A stretch of DNA of 64,000 nucleotides. It comes from Apiotrichum sp. Y4204. Lineage: Eukaryota > Basidiomycota > Tremellomycetes > Trichosporonales > Trichosporonaceae. Location of the stretch: contig JAMYHL010000061.1 in assembly GCA_025531455.1 (NCBI GenBank), forward strand, positions 184,569-248,568. Reading direction: 5' to 3'. Position numbers and translations under genes: made by a program. The stretch's first letter is position 1, and every line of letters begins with the position of its first letter. Under the pieces are notes generated by a model. The model worked only from the letters and a program-made list of their open reading frames with translations. It did not search any database and was not told the origin of the DNA. Of this stretch, positions 52,954 to 64,000 are shown in pieces.

Positions 52954-54859
52954 TCACGACCATTCATCATCGCTCGCGCGGGCCTTGCCCTTATCCCGCG
53001 CCTGACCAGCGACTGCTTGAGAGAGGAGGACAAGCATCTCGCCCTGCTTATCGATTGTGCGTCTCAGCGACTCAATCTGCTCGAGAAGGACCGCCTGGTT
53101 CTTCGCGAGCTTGGTGTTGGTGAGATCTCGATCGCGCGCAGGCTGCATGACGGCGGGGCGCATATCCGGAGTGAGGCGGTTTGGGTCACCGGCCCACATT
53201 TTCGGCATCGGCATCTCGTGTGCGTTTGGTGGCGATCCGCTGCGCCCATTCGAGGTGGGGAGCAGGGGTGCCGAGGCACCTGCTGCCTCCGAAGCTGGTG
53301 TTGCGGGTTGTTCTGCTGAGTGGTCAAACGAGTCACGCGGCGTATCTTTCCCAGGCTGTCCCACGACGGTCACCATCGCGTCGTAGACTATCGCAAAATT
53401 TCGGCCCAAGACAAAGGAAGGAAGCGCGATCAGGAGCAGACCGAACAAAAGGAGAGGGACCGATAGCATTTTGCCAAAGGCGGTATGCGGAACGACATCA
53501 CCATATCCGGCAGTACTCATGGTGACCAGGGCGTACCATGCGGTCTGAGGGATCGAGTCGAAGAGCGACACCTCGCCGTCCGAGGTGACAAACGCCTGAA
53601 GTGCGGGGTCCCACGTTCCTCGCTCGGCAAAGTAGATGAGGGTGGAGAAGAGCACCAGCACCAAAACAATAAAGTACGAGATGGCGATGAGGGCCTCCTT
53701 GGAGCGCCGCACAGCAACGTACATGACCTCAATGGTGAGCAGCATTTGGTTCTGGTACTTGAACGCGCGGAAGACGCGGAGAAGTCGGAACGTGCGCAGA
53801 ATCGAGAAGCGGAAGAGAATCATCGTGTCCTCTTGGCGTATCACCTCGATGTAGTAGGGGAGAATCGCCAACAGGTCGACAATCGCAAAGAACGATGTCA
53901 CCCATCGGCGGTACTGGCTCCACGAGTCCGAGTGCGCCAGGCTGCGTGCAATGTACTCCATCGAGAACAGGACGACGAGCGCTGTGTCGAGACCGAACAT
54001 GGCCCTGACCGTGCCTTGGTCGGTAATGAGCGCAGGGAGAGTAGAAAGCGTAGTGAGGATAGTACTGCCATCAGCGAGCGCGCGAGGACTCCAATTGTCA
54101 GCCACACGCAGCTCACCTGAAGAGAATCGCGCCCGTCACAAACAGGTGAATAAACAACGCCTCGCGCCCGCTGTTTGGCTCCTCCATAAGAAGATACAGT
54201 CTCCGCTTCCACGGACTGCGCATGTTCGCCGCGATGGTGTAGGCGTCATCTCCCTCGTTGAAGCCCAGTAGCTGTCCGAGATCCGGCACATCGACCTGCT
54301 CGGTGCGCTCGTCAAGAAAGTTGTGGCCGACTTGCGCGTCCGCGTCCCCACCAAACGGCATGGAGGAGTTGGAGGGATGGCGTGCGTGCCTTCTTGCCGG
54401 CCGTGCACCCGGCGCCGCGAACAGCAGCGTGCCCGCCGAGTTGGGGTGGATCGTGACCTTGCGCGGGCGGTTAATGCTCATTGACGGGCGCCCGCCGCTC
54501 CCTGGCAGCGCGCTCGTCGCCGCCTCAGGGGAGGTCAGCTCATACTCCTCGGCGGGCCGGGACAGGGGCGGGTACGACATCGGCTGGGTCTCGAGATGGT
54601 GAGGATGCAGAAGATTCAGCTGGCCGGAATTGTTGTCGTCGTGGCCACCGCCGAGAGATCGCCCGCTGGATCCTGGATTTTCGGTTCGGAATTCCGAACT
54701 TTTGGATGTTACGTAAGTGGCTGAGCGCGCCTGGTTTTGTTTGCTGAGTGGCGAAGGCACGGAGATGGATAGATGGACGGAGTGGACAGGATGGTTGAAG
54801 CACTGCTGTTGATCTCACCGGCGAGGTTTTGATGGTGAGGAAAGAAGTGAGATAAACAT
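52954..54859 (-). CDS. Voltage-gated potassium channel (Kv-type, six-helix)
   Basis: Tetrameric K+ channel subunit of 592 residues in the model. Exons are 54819-54859, 54117-54743 and 52954-54064. A cytosolic N-terminus of about 215 residues precedes S1 (FIHLFVTGAILF) and S2 (LDTALVVLFSMEYIARSL). S3 is FFAIVDLLAILPYYIEVI. S4 carries spaced arginines (FRFSILRTFRLLRVFRAFK), the voltage sensor. The pore has IPQTAWYALVTMSTAGYGDVVP with the GYG selectivity filter, and S6 is LLLFGLLLIALPSFVLG. A C-terminal coiled coil (LAKNQAVLLEQIESLRRTIDKQ) may drive assembly. The start is uncertain: the long open frame lacks an early ATG. A 41-nt exon starting MFISLLSSPSKP, joined over a 75-nt intron, supplies one in frame. 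An internal Met (MSYPPL) is the fallback. Confidence 0.85.
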
Positions 54860-55944
54860 CAAAACAGTGTGAAACCAGATACGATATACGATGCATACGC
54901 CAAAATCCCTCTACTAGCTACTCACTGTTGAATGTGTCTATCCACGATGGCTGTTGTTTCCAAATTGCATACAGCCAATACCGTCAGGCCAGCCCACACA
55001 GGCCACTGTCTTGCTAGGAGCGATCCAGCGGACTGACACTCGGGCGGTTCACAGCTCTTGCGTCCCGCACACACAGTCAATGAGAATTCTGCGTGTGAGT
55101 CTGTGCGGCTTTTTTTGGGATCTGAGGACGGCGACTGTGCACTTGCGAGATCGCGAGAGCCACAACTACCCGCTCAGCGCGCTCAGGCCAGCGCGTCATT
55201 GACGGGTTTGGGTGGCATACCCCCCACGACTAACTCACAGCGAGCACGCACAGCATCACTCTGCTTCTTCCTTTACACCTTGGATCTGTATGAGTCAGCA
55301 ACTCGCCTCTCTCGGATCCGTAGCTACATACATGCATGAGCAGTTGCCATTCTGAGGTTGAAGAGAGCTGTCAAGTTAACTCGATTGACTCTGCACACAG
55401 TGCAGAAGCAGCATCATCACCAACTGCAAGCTGCAAGAACAATAGGCAGACCAGAAATCGCGCACCAACAAGACGTCGATTCCGGCGGGGTGATTACGTA
55501 ATATATCTGTGCCACACCGACTGGATTCACCGATAATCCCGCACCCAGGCTGCGGTGCCCGGCCTGGCAGATGGCAGAGCACCAGCTTGCTGCACCACCA
55601 CCACCACTCGAATACCACTCGTGGGGAGCAGGTGATGATGGTGATGGAGGCACCAACAAAGAATAATTCAAGTGGGTCACCACCACCTCGAATCAACATC
55701 CACTCCCTACATAAACATTCCCTCCATCCACACTCTCCTCTCCATCCTCGACAACGCATCGCGTCGGGCTCAGCGTCGAGGACAGCGTTAGGTACTTTGT
55801 GCACGCGGCGGTCGCTCCATCAAGGCTCGATCAGCAGTTCGCGCAGCGAGAACCCCTCGACAAGACGTTAGGTGGCTGCAGCGGCAACCGCACTGGCGCG
55901 CACTCCATCTCTCACTCCCCCCTTCTCTCAGTCCTCTGACCATC
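54860..55944. other. Divergent promoter region, potassium channel and NUP98-NUP96
   Basis: About 1.1 kb with no supported gene. CAC/ACC trinucleotide-rich sequence occurs at about 55590-55680. Confidence 0.5.
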
Positions 55945-58900
55945 ATGTTTGGCTCAACGTGGGGACAAAACACCCAGCAGCAGCAGCAACAGCAGCAGCC
56001 CTCGGGCGGCCTGTTTGGCTCCTCGGGCTCGGGATTCGGACAGCCCTCGACAGGTGAGTGTCACATTTGACAGGATCGCATTCCATAGTGTCTAACGTTA
56101 GGCTTCGGACAACAGACTACAGGATTCGGACAGCAGCAGCAGCAGCCCCAGCAGCAGACCGGCGGCCTCTTTGGCCAGAACACCACTAACACGAGCACCG
56201 GCTTTGGTGAGTGCGAATCCGTTCATCATCGTCTAACGCCAGGTTCGGGCGGCTTTGGTCAACAGAACCAGCAGACCAATGCGTTTGGCGCACGTCCCGC
56301 GTTTGGCGCAACGGGCTCGTCGCCGTTCGGCCAGTCCAACACGACCACCTCGGGTGGCGGCCTGTTTGGCAGCAGCAGCAACACGACCGGCGGCTTCGGG
56401 CAGACCAACACCGGAACCACTGGCGGTCTGTTTGGTCAGAAGCCTGCGACCACTGGCTTCGGCACCTCCTCCACTGGTGGAGGCCTCTTTGGAGCGAAGC
56501 CGGCAGGAACCGAGGCCGCACCTAGCAACCAGGTGTACGCTTACACAACCGCGCCCCCGCCTCCTATACCGCAGACTGGAACGGCCGCCCCCCCGTACCA
56601 GCCGACTTGGCAGCGCGATCCTCCTGTGATGCCCGGCCGCGAGGCTCCACCTCCTCATCTGTTCCACGTAATCTCTGCCATGGAGCCCTACCGCGGAGGC
56701 AGCTTTGAGGAGCTCCGCATGCTTGACTACCAGCAGAACCGCAAGGAGCCGACTGCTCAGCCCGCTGCTGCTACTGGTGGCTTTGGCCAGCCGGCGGCTA
56801 CTGGTTTCGGCCAGACAAGCACCAGCACCTTTGGCCAGCCAGCGCAGACCAACGCTTTCGGCGCCAAGCCGACAGGCCTGTTTGGCGCGTCGTCCGGGAC
56901 CAGCACCTTTGGCTCGGGCACAAATGCGTTCGGCCAGAACACTTCGGGGACCAGCAGCGGTGGCCTTTTCGGTCAGAGCAACCAGACCAGCACGTTTGGT
57001 CAGGGCTCGACCGGCACCTCTGGCGGTCTGTTTGGCCAGACCAACACACAGCAGCAGAACACCGGTGGCGGCCTGTTCGGCAGCAGCGGCACCAACGCGT
57101 TCGGCCAGAACACTCAGCAGCAGCAACAGCCGCAGCAGCAGACTGGATTTGGTTCGTTTGGCGCCAAGCCCGCCTTTGGCTCGACCACGACCACGACCGG
57201 GTTTGGACAGCAGCCGGCTACGACCAACGCTTTTGGCCAGTCCAGCACGGGCAGCACCGGCTTCGGTTTTGGCCAGAACCAGCAGCAGCAGCAGCAACAG
57301 CAGCCCCAGCAGCAGACCGGTGGCCTGTTCGGCAACACTGCCCAGAACACAACCACCAATTCCTTCGGCCAGCCTGCAGCTCAGAACACCGGCGGCGGCC
57401 TCTTCGGAAACACTTCCAACACTACGACCCAGTCCGGCGGCCTCTTCGGATCCGCTCCTAAGCCTGGTGGTCTCTTCGGCTCAACACCGTCAGCCACCCC
57501 TGCCACGGGTGCGACTACCGGCTTCGGCTTTGGCAACACTAGCTCCACGCCTGCTACTGGCGGCGGTCTCTTCGGCAGCACAACTTCTGCGGCTCCCGCT
57601 CAGACGGGTGGTGGCCTCTTTGGCAACACTCAAGCCGCCGCGCCCGCGACCGGTGGCGGCGGCCTCTTCGGATCCACTGGAACAACGACGCAGCCTGCTG
57701 CGTCTGGCGGTCTCTTCGGTCAAGCTCCGAAGCCTGGAGGCCTGTTTGGCTCTACTACCCCCGCTCCCGCGACTGGCACCACCGGTTTCACTGGATTCAA
57801 CACTCAGCCGGCGGCTAATACCGGCGGCGGCCTGTTTGGTGGCAACACTGCGACCCCGGCCACCTCGTCTCTGTTCGCGCCTAAGCCTGCGGCCCCGAGT
57901 GGTGGCCTGTTTGGTAGCACCACTCAAGCTCCGGCCACGACGAGCATGTTCAACCAGAGCCAGCCGGCTTCGACTGGTCTCTTCGGCAGCACCAACCAAG
58001 CTCCCTCCGGTGGTCTGTTTGCCAACAGCACCCTCGGCCAGTCGAGTGCCGCGCCGCAGCAGCAGCTCACCGCCTCGGTCGACCAGAACCCATACGGCCG
58101 CAATGAGCTCTTCGCGTATCAGGGCCAGAAGCTCGAGACCGGCTCGGTCAACAAGAAGCCGGCGCTTCCCCCGCTGACCGCGTCGTCATTCCGTGTCACC
58201 CCGTCCAAGACGCGTGTTACCCAGCTCCGCGGCTTTGGCTCGCCTCTCAGCTCGTCCCAGAACCTTGGCCGTTCCTCAAGCCCTGCCCTGTCGTCCTCGG
58301 CACGCTCGCTCGTCGGCTCGCCCGCGCCTTCGGACCGCTACAAGGGCCTCACGGACGCTGCACTCTCACCGAACGCGTTCATCCCCCGCCCCAACGTCAA
58401 GAAGATAACTGTTGCGCCGCCCAAGGCGTCCGTCAACGGCGGCGACGACCCGCTCGAGTCCGTTCTCGGCAAGTCTGCGCTCAAGAGCTCGCTTAACGGA
58501 TCTGCACCTCCTACCCCCGAGATCGCGGCCCCGGCTCGCATCGAGGACACCCCCACCCGCCGTCCCCAGTCGGTCCAGCCTCTGGACAACCTGCGGACCT
58601 CCAACTCTGTCGCTGTGTCGGAGCGCCCTCTCAAGCGCGGCGACTACTGGTGCCGGCCCAAGCTCGACAAGCTGCGCCAGCTGTCGCATGAGCAGCTCAG
58701 TAGCATTGAGGGCTTCACTGCCGGTCGCAAGGGATACGGTGAAGTGACTTTCCTTGAGCCCGTTGACCTGACCGGTCTGCCTTCTCTGAGCGACTTCCTG
58801 GGCAGCGTCATCATCTTCGAGTCGCTGGAGCTTATCGTCTACCCCGAGGACACCACCACTAACAAGCCGCCTGTTGGCAAGGGTCTCAACGTCCCCGCCC

Positions 58901-61557
58901 GGATATCGCTCGAGAACTGCTTCTTCCGCGACAAGGCTGGTCAGGCCGTCACTGACCCCACCGACAAGCGGTACCAGCGCCAGATCAAGCGCATGAAGTC
59001 GATCGCCAACACCGAGTTTATTTCTTTCAGTGATGACGGCGTGTGGACCTTCAGGGTTGAGCACTTCTCCCGTTACGGTCTCACGCAGGAGAGCGACGAC
59101 GATGATGAGGACGAGGACATGGACGAGGGCGTTGCGTCGCCGCCCAAGTACTCTGATGAGGACGACGAGGACTTTCTCCCGCCGACCAAAAGTCTCCACG
59201 ACAACATGATGGACATGGAGCACGACAGCGGCCTCGACGGGACCGAGACATCGGAGAGCATTGAGGATGAGGAGGAAGAAGAGGACTCGTTCACGTCGGA
59301 GAGCAACGACAACGAGTGGGACCAGACACTCAAAACCCGCCTCGGCTCGCAGGGTATGCGCAACCTTCGCGCCATGCAGGCCTCGTTCTTCGGCAACGAG
59401 AAGCGCACCCAGCAACCCTCTGCCCTCGACACGAAACGTGCACTGATCGCACGTGCAGTCAAACGCGACCAGGCGGGTTTTGATCTCGCCGAGGAGAGTG
59501 AAGCGGAGCTTGACGATCGGGCCGTCAAGCGCGCCTCCTTCGGCGAGTCGACACGCCCACCCAAGCTCCGCCAGCCGCGCAAGTATGCGAGGGTACCGCT
59601 GGCTGAGAGCAGCATCGACAGCAGCGTGCGCGTCGACGCGGGGCTCTGCCTCGGGCGCTCATTCCGCGCCTCGTGGGGGCCGAACGGAGAGCTGGTTCAC
59701 ATGGGCAAGATTTGCAGTCCAAACGCAAAGTTTGCTGCGTCGCCGGACGCCGTGGTGTACGTCGAGCAGGTGCCGCTGTTGGCGGAATCGAAGACGGTAG
59801 AGCGCCAGCGTGCGGAACGCCTGTTGGAGCTGTTGCTCGAGCACACCGCTGTGGAGAATCAAGATGACGAGCCGGCGGCGTTCACCGACACATCAATCCG
59901 GTTCCGCCAGTTTGCGGGGCTGTTTGACGCCGGCGACCGCTCGCACGAGGCGAATGTGTGGCGTCTTGGACAGGCGCTCTTTGATGAGATCGATCTCGGC
60001 CTACCAAACGGTACATCAGACGATGTCCACCAGCGCGTTCTTGAGGTCCGCCGGAAACTCGCCCTCTCCAAGTGGCTTGAGGATGCCGTTGCCCCCGCTG
60101 TCGACCTTGACCTCGCCAAGGCGGGCGATAACCGGCCTGCCAAGGTGTTCGCGCTCCTGACCGGAAACCAGATCGACCGCGCGGTGCAGTCTGCCCTTGA
60201 CGGCAACGACATGCGCCTCGCGACGCTCGTGTCGCAGGCTGGCGGATCCGACGTCTTCCGGGCCGAGATGCAGCGCCAGCTCGACGACTGGACAAAGTAC
60301 AAGACCGACCCCCTGATTGGATACGAGTACCGGAAGCTGTATGCCTTGCTTGCTGGCATCACCGATGTCTCCCAGCCGGACGTGCTTGTTGCCGAGGACC
60401 TCGACTGGAAGCGCGCCTTTGGTCTGCATCTCTGGCATGGATGTGCGTTCGACCAGAGCATCGCAGATGTGCAGGCGAGTTACGCTGCCGCACTTGAGGC
60501 CAACCCAGCCCCTGCCAGCCCACTCCCGCCCTACATCGAGAACAAGGGTGCACCAAAGTGGAACCTTCCGGAGTCGACCGACGTACTCTACAACCTCATC
60601 CGGATGTATTCTGACCTCGGTGTCCCTCTCGATGACGTCCTCGCCGCTCGCGGTGCTTCCCCGTCCCCCACCGACTTCCGCCTTCCGTGGCACCTCTACC
60701 TCGTTCTTCGCCAGGCTCTCCAGAAGCGCGACTTCGCGGACCGCGAGGAGGAAGACGACGAGGGATTCGCGTATTCTGCGACCGCGAACCAGGTGACTGG
60801 CGCGTATGCTGCGCAGCTGGAGGAGGAGGGTCAGTGGACCTGGGCCGCATTTGTGCTTCTCCACCTCGAGAAGGCCGAGTCCCGGCGGGAGGCCATCCGT
60901 GCCCTTCTCTTCCGCCACCCCGAGCCTACACCGACTGAGCAGGATTTCCTCACCTCCAAGCTCCGCATTCCATGGGCGTGGCTGCACGAGGCACGTGCCG
61001 CAAGCCTTGCCGCTAGCGGTGATGCGTACCGCGAGTACTACGAGCTCATTCCCGCTGGCCTCGCCGACCGGGCTCAACGCACGCTTGTCACCAAACTTGC
61101 TCCTGAGGCCGTTCTGCGCGACGACCACGCCCTACTCCGCCGCCTGTGTGAGGCTCTCGAACCCCTGCAGCCCACAGCATGGGAGTACAACGGCGGCCTC
61201 TTCCTCGACTACCTTGACATTGTCACGCGTGTGCGCCCGCTCCTTACTGCCGTTCTCAAAGCTGGCGAGTCCGCCGACCCGGTCGAGGCGTCCACTCTTG
61301 CCGGTCTCGCGAAGAACCTCCCGCGTGTGCTGCAGCTCCTTCCCGCCCTCTTCCGCGACCGTGACGACGTGCAGCAGGTCGCGTCTCTCAGCGACATGCT
61401 CTCCGAGCTCCAGATGATTGCCACGCACCTCCACGCTGCTGGATATATACCCCGCCCACCCGTCTCCGACCTCCTCGTCGACAAGGACCGTCTCCACCTC
61501 CTGCAGGGCGCCGCGACCGAGAGCTTTGAGCGTTCCCTCGCGGCCATTACTGCGTGA
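55945..61557 (+). CDS. NUP145: Nup98-Nup96 precursor (Nup145-type nucleoporin, self-cleaving)
   Basis: Nuclear-pore precursor of 1842 residues. Exons are 55945-56053, 56102-56206 and 56243-61557. Residues 1-165 and about 250-680 are GLFG/FG repeats with Gln runs, the permeability-barrier part. Between them a Gle2/Rae1-binding GLEBS-like segment lies at about 205-240 (SFEELRMLDYQQNRK). The autoproteolytic domain runs from about 870 (DYWCRPKLDKLRQL...VEGFTAGRKGYGEV-like) to HFS at 1012-1014; cleavage is expected between F1013 and S1014. That releases Nup98 (about 1013 residues) and Nup96 (about 829), the latter starting with an acidic stretch (DDDDEDEDMDE) and continuing as the helical Y-complex scaffold. 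Only two short 5' introns exist, both in the repeat region. Size and order match the family. Confidence 0.93.
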
Positions 61558-61843
61558 TCTTGTCCCCTTTCTCGTACCTCTTCTCGTACCTCTTCTCGTG
61601 TTCATCCCATAGCATGGTTGCCTCCACCGTCTATAGCCTCTAGATAGCTGTTTTCCATAGGTAGCCCTCATCGCATTTATATACAGCGCCCTGCAGAATG
61701 CAATTATGACGTCTGGCCGAGAGGTAGTGCATAGGATCGAACTGGCACACAGGTTGATGAGAGAGGGACTATGGAGTGAGTCGTGAGCTATGGAAGATTA
61801 ATGTCTATTGTGATCTATGGAACATGCCATTACTTCCCCCCTT

Positions 61844-63718
61844 CTACTTGCGCCTCAAGGCTGCGTCCGCGCACGCCTTGAGACCCTGGTCAAAGCCGTG
61901 GTCCCACTGCCACGCATTACTTCCGAGTGCGCCGACGCCTCCGCGCACCCAGTGTTCAAACTCCTCGCGCCGGCGCCGGGACCACTGCCACTTGAACCCG
62001 AGCTCGTTGACGCCCTCCTCCTGGAAAAAGAGGATCGCATCGTCCCACGCGCGCAGGAACGCAGAGTTGAACGCCTCCCCATCAGGCTGGACGCCGTTCG
62101 CATTCCAGTAATTGACGTGTTGTTCTGCCGTCAACCAAACGTCCCAACTTGAATAAAGTACTCACCAGTCGCGCCGTGCGCCGCCGCGACGCGCTCGCTG
62201 TCCGACGGCGGGTGGAACTCGTACCGAATAAGCGTGGCGGGAAGGATCTCGGCCTGGGCGGCATTCTTGGCGCTCCACCCCGCATTCCACTGGCTGTCCG
62301 TCTTGAGCGTCCAAAACCAGTATCCGGCCGTCTCGCGGTCAAACACCTCGAGCTGGGCCTTTACCCATTCGCGCTTGTGCGCGTCGCGCTCCCCCGCAGG
62401 CGTGTCGGGCGGAAGGCAGCTGTCGTCCAGCCCCGCACTCCACTCTCCAACAACTACCTGCCCCTTTGCCTGGTTTGCCCACTCGTGCAGCTGCGGCGCC
62501 CACTCGGTGCAGATCTTGTGCGAGTGCTGCGGGCCCGTGAGTGCCCGGTCGCACGCGTCAAAGCAGCGGTACAGGTGGTGGTCGACGACAACAAAGTCGT
62601 CCCGCCGCCCAGCCCATGGACAGTAGTATGGCATGTCCCAGCTGTCGGAAAAGTAGATTGGGAAGTCGCGCCCGGCCAGGCTGCGCACCTCGTTGAGCGT
62701 GTGCTCGTACCACCCTGCCAGGCGGTTGTCGTTCCGCGGCTCGTTCAGGAGCTCGAGGCCCACCACATTTGGGTTCGAAACCAGCGTAGACGCGAGGAAG
62801 CGGAGCGCAAGCGACGTGCGCTGCAGGTTTGACCCGTCCCAGAACTTGATCTTTCCGTGCGACATTCCGGAATGGCCTGGGGGTTAGCTAAGGGTCCCTG
62901 GCGGCTCACTGGCGGCCCCCTGGCGGCCCGGAGCAACCCAAGCTCCACTCGCTTACCATCAGTATTCTGCGCGCCAGGCGCTGCATGCAGGTCGACCAGC
63001 ACGCCCAGCCCGTACCGGCCCGCCGTCTCAATCGCTGTCTGGATGCGCGCCCACGCGCCAGCGTACACGTCTGCATACGGCTCATAGTCGGTGCCCTTGA
63101 GAATATCGGGGAGCGCGCCCACAAGATGATAGTATCCGATCTGGGGTCAGTTCCATGTTCCGCAATCACGAGGGCACAAGGCGTGAGTGGCGACCGGTCG
63201 CATCCTGCGACACTGTATCCTGGCTGTGGCGCCCTGGCGCGGGCCATTCCGATAGGGCGTTTCCGTCGCAGTACAATACAATGTCCGTTGCGGTGCGATT
63301 CGCTTCACAGCTTGCGCAGCTCGACTCGCAACTGAAAATACTCTCGCTCACTCACCGGCAGCCGGACGCTGTTGAACCCGCGCTCCTTGATCCACGCCCA
63401 ATCCTCCTCCGTCACCCAGGTATCCCAGTGTTTCTCCATCTCGGCCTTGGCGTTGTCTCCGCGCGCGAGATCAAAGTCCGAGCCCTTGGGATCCTTCGCG
63501 ACGCGCGCGTACAGCTCCGTGTTGAGCCAGTTTTCAGTCGTAAACCACGATCCGAGGTTGACGCCGCGCTGCTTGCGGTACCGCGCGAGCGAGTGTTCGA
63601 GCGGAAGCGGGGCCGGCGCGGGGGGGAAGGAGGGTTCCGCGGCCGGGCCACCGCTCTCTTGTGAGCTTCCCTTCAAGGAGGCCTGCGTCTTGGACTTGAA
63701 CTTGTTGAACAGGCCCAT
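61844..63718 (-). CDS. Glycoside hydrolase family 5, cytosolic exo-beta-1,3-glucanase-like (Exg3 type)
   Basis: Retaining beta-glucosidase/glucanase of 512 residues. Exons are 63356-63718, 62957-63140, 62166-62876 and 61844-62124. No signal peptide is present: the N-terminus is MGLFNKFKSKTQ, which suggests a cytosolic enzyme like S. pombe Exg3. The barrel shows RGVNLGSWFTTENWLN, GFNSVRLPIGYYHLV, GLGVLVDLHAAPGAQNTDGHSG, the acid/base Glu228 in LLNEPR, and the nucleophile Glu327 in VVGEWS. The GEWS form, VDLHAAPG.QN..GHSG and WFWTLK match yeast Exg1-like GH5 enzymes. The Met-Gly start could allow myristoylation; that is speculation. The C-terminal 90 residues (WQWSRRRREEFEHWV...WQWDHGFDQGL) are also helical and Trp-rich. 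Active-site residues are intact. The exact glucan substrate is inferred. Confidence 0.87.
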
Positions 63719-63975
63719 TTTGAGATGAGGTGGGAGGAGTTGAAGCTGCGATGGGAGTTCAGTCTGCGATCAAGACTGGACTGCGCAGCCAGTGGCGGTG
63801 GATTCTGTGGATTCCTCCATTCCATGATGTCATTGCATGCCGCAGCACCATGCGAGTGCCTTGTGCCGCCTGGAGAATAACAGACAACAGAGTCGACATT
63901 ATTGAGCATCTCGTATCCTGTGGATCTACTACAACTACTATATCGTTTTACATTAAGTTAACCATGTGGTCTATA

Positions 63976-64000
63976 CCACGTGGGACAAACCACGTGGGAC
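63976..64000. promoter_or_regulatory. Tandem CACGTG boxes
   Basis: Two CACGTG palindromes (63977-63982 and 63991-63996) lie in a 14-base direct repeat, CCACGTGGGACAAA, cut by the window edge. Basic helix-loop-helix factors of fungi bind this core. They lie about 260 bases upstream of the GH5 start. Confidence 0.4.

Noticed and set aside
58366..59415. A 349-codon minus-strand open frame
   Set aside because: It lies wholly antisense to the Nup98-Nup96 gene and has no recognisable domain.
1..64000. tRNA, rRNA, CRISPR, insertion sequence or viral genes
   Set aside because: I looked for B-box-like GGTTCGANTCC, terminal inverted repeats and arrays, and found none convincing. A tRNAscan and Rfam search would be decisive.

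Overview
The window is nuclear DNA of a basidiomycete yeast. Coding regions are GC-rich and cut by many very short introns (33 to 50 nt is common, GT...AG, often with a CTRAC-like branch point). The protein set is fungal: Tao3/Furry, Ste6, Utp5, Has1, Dsk2, and a Nup98-Nup96 precursor. Gene style and protein character suggest Tremellomycetes, probably Trichosporonales. The assignment is inferred from style, not from a database match. I found no bacterial, viral, CRISPR, insertion-sequence, rRNA or tRNA feature.

Layout, left to right. (1) 1-5.3 kb: the 5' part of a very large cell-morphogenesis gene (Tao3/Mor2/Furry) on the minus strand, running off the left edge. (2) 6.3-11.3 kb: two plus-strand APC-superfamily transporters, one general amino-acid permease and one choline/GABA-type permease with twelve exons. 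(3) 11.5-16.3 kb: a full-length ABC transporter of the Ste6 pheromone-exporter type. (4) 17.8-22.8 kb: a sugar-acid dehydratase of the enolase superfamily, convergent with a ferric reductase. (5) 22.8-27.7 kb: a long gene-poor stretch. (6) 27.7-33.3 kb: a Pmp3-type membrane proteolipid, the SRP receptor beta subunit, coactosin and the ubiquilin Dsk2. (7) 33.8-41.5 kb: an unrecognised 548-residue protein with a strongly charged tail, then the divergent ribosome-biogenesis pair UTP5 and HAS1. (8) 41.7-50.8 kb: three same-strand relatives of a 2OG-Fe(II) oxygenase. They are interleaved with a small secreted ricin-B-like protein and an Rsr1/Rap-like Ras GTPase. The third relative has lost the catalytic core and carries a perfect inverted repeat at the junction. 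(9) 51.6-63.7 kb: the polyadenylation factor Yth1/CPSF30, a voltage-gated potassium channel, the Nup98-Nup96 precursor and a cytosolic GH5 glucanase.

Most genes are single-copy housekeeping functions with no operon-like logic. The best candidate for something undescribed is the oxygenase family at 41.7-50.8 kb. It has a basic N-terminus, an alanine-rich helical segment, a variable C-terminal domain, and one core-less member whose junction is a 23-bp perfect palindrome arm pair that may also act as an intron. Exon boundaries were worked out by hand from splice motifs and reading-frame continuity. The total lengths of all spliced models are multiples of three, but none was tested against RNA data.
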